NCBI GenBank assembly: GCA_016934645.1 | Contig: JAFGSL010000073.1 | Location: 1-6,360, forward strand | Origin: Anaerolineae bacterium | GTDB lineage: Bacteria; Chloroflexota; Anaerolineae; B4-G1; SLSP01 | Direction: 5' to 3' | DNA length: 6,360 bases | In this document: piece by piece, positions 5,616-6,360 of the stretch | How the letters are laid out: each line of letters starts with the position of its first letter | How positions within the stretch are numbered: position 1 is the first letter of the stretch | Position numbers and translations under genes: made by a program | Notes under the pieces: generated by a model | What the model saw: the letters and a program-made list of their open reading frames with translations, nothing else | What the model was told of the DNA's origin: nothing | The model's database searches: none

Positions 5616-6360
5616 TTACCCTTGCACCGCTCGCAACGCGCGCCACAATCGCTCCGGCGTGACGGGCGTACGCGTCATCATCACGCCGGTAGCGTCGTAG
5701 ATGGCATTGATGACAGCGGGCGCGACGCCATTGACGACAATCTCGGCTACAGACTTGACGCCGACCGGGTGCGACGGCTCGAACGTCTGCACAAAGAGCG
5801 TCTCCATCGGCGGGCTTTCATCGGCGCGGAAAACACGGTAATCATCAAAGTGCGGGTTAAGCGTGCGCCCATCCTCATCGTAGATCAATTCTTCCGTGAG
5901 CGCGTAGCCGAGCGCTTGGTGCATCCCACCGTCGGCCTGTCCGCCGGCAGTGAGCGGGTTGATGATCGTGCCCGAATCCAGCGCAATGAGCAGGTTGTCC
6001 ACTGTCGTCTGTCCGGTCTCGGTATCGACGGTCACTTCAGCGAACTGTGCGGCGAACGGCGGCGGGCTGACAGGGCTGATGAACGACGCCGTCCCCATAA
6101 TCTGGTGCTGATCCTGCTTGTGCGTCGCATACATGGCAATATCACGGAAAGAGAGAGAGTTGTGGGCTGTGGGTTGTGGGTTGTGCGATGGGGAAATGAG
6201 CCAGGCGTAGTTGTAGCGCAGGGAGATTTCGTCAGCAGGGATACCGGTCATATCGGCGGCAACGTCTTTGATCTGCCGCGCCACGTCTTCCGCTGCGCGC
6301 GCCACGGCCCCACCGCTGATGTACGTCGTGCTCGACGCATACGCGCCCTTGTCGAAGGGC
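5616..6360 (-). CDS. Molybdopterin-binding large subunit, xanthine dehydrogenase/CoxL family, C-terminal part
   Basis: The frame is open at the right edge and ends in TAA at 5616, giving the last 247 residues of a protein that is usually about 750-800 long. It begins in the conserved region GAYASSTTYISGGAVARAAEDV (family form G-S-Y-x-S-R-x-T). It continues with FAEVTVDTETG, then DSGTIINPLTAGGQADGG, which carries the conserved GQxxGG cofactor motif at fragment residues 139-145, and ALGYALTEE. SVAEI near the C-terminus places the likely catalytic base Glu at fragment residue 206 (codon 5744-5742), equivalent to the Glu of the usual GVGE motif. These enzymes hydroxylate or oxidise aldehydes, purines, nicotinate or CO using a Mo-pterin cofactor, together with FeS and FAD subunits or domains. 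None of those partners is in view, and the substrate cannot be read from this part. A variable segment (fragment residues 58-67) is encoded by a heptamer tandem repeat. Confidence 0.9.
   Translation of the reverse strand, partial: PFDKGAYASSTTYISGGAVARAAEDVARQIKDVAADMTGIPADEISLRYNYAWLISPSHNPQPTAHNSLSFRDIAMYATHKQDQHQIMGTASFISPVSPPPFAAQFAEVTVDTETGQTTVDNLLIALDSGTIINPLTAGGQADGGMHQALGYALTEELIYDEDGRTLNPHFDDYRVFRADESPPMETLFVQTFEPSHPVGVKSVAEIVVNGVAPAVINAIYDATGVMMTRTPVTPERLWRALRAVQG
6160..6187. repeat. Heptanucleotide tandem repeat inside the molybdenum hydroxylase gene
   Basis: Four consecutive 7-base units TTGTGGG, CTGTGGG, TTGTGGG, TTGTGCG, preceded by a GA dinucleotide run (GAGAGAGAG, 6151-6159). 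On the coding strand the unit is CCCACAA, and it encodes a low-complexity HNPQPTAHN segment. The surrounding family-conserved sequence stays in frame on both sides. Resembles the short tandemly repeated sequences of heptamers known from filamentous cyanobacteria, here within a coding region. Confidence 0.8.

Noticed and set aside
6303..6305. GTG as a possible start codon for the dehydrogenase fragment
   Set aside because: The frame is open upstream to the edge and already encodes family-conserved sequence (GAYASSTTYISGG), so this is an internal valine.

Overview
The window is a moderately GC-rich bacterial stretch. Its three protein-coding genes all lie on the minus strand, and two are cut by the window edges. 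Read in the direction of transcription (right to left), they are: the C-terminal 247 residues of a molybdopterin-binding large subunit of the xanthine dehydrogenase/CO dehydrogenase (CoxL) family (6360-5616); a complete 625-residue protein of the uncharacterised DUF4914 type with a P-loop (5453-3576); and the first 1100 residues of a very large secreted surface protein (3302-1). The surface protein runs from a signal peptide through a right-handed beta-helix and an Ig-like (Big-1/invasin-like) domain into a tandem series of DUF11 repeats that continues past the left edge.

The genes look like three separate transcription units. A rho-independent terminator follows the dehydrogenase gene (5597-5566), and another follows the DUF4914 gene (3517-3466). 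Each downstream gene has its own plausible -10 element and a good Shine-Dalgarno sequence. I see no RNA genes, transposons, CRISPR arrays or plus-strand genes. The plus-strand reading frames are shadows of the minus-strand genes.

The organism cannot be fixed from this sequence. Long secreted beta-helix/DUF11 proteins, several-subunit molybdenum hydroxylases and a heptanucleotide tandem repeat inside a gene would fit an environmental, possibly filamentous bacterium such as a member of the Chloroflexota. This is inference only.

No multi-gene system is evident. The most interesting object is the DUF4914 protein. Its nucleotide-binding loop (GASGGGKSE) and a later VADD motif resemble the Walker A and catalytic Asp-Asp regions of HPr kinase/phosphorylase and, more distantly, PEP carboxykinase, which suggests an undescribed kinase-like enzyme. 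Second is the heptamer repeat that has expanded in frame inside the molybdenum hydroxylase gene.
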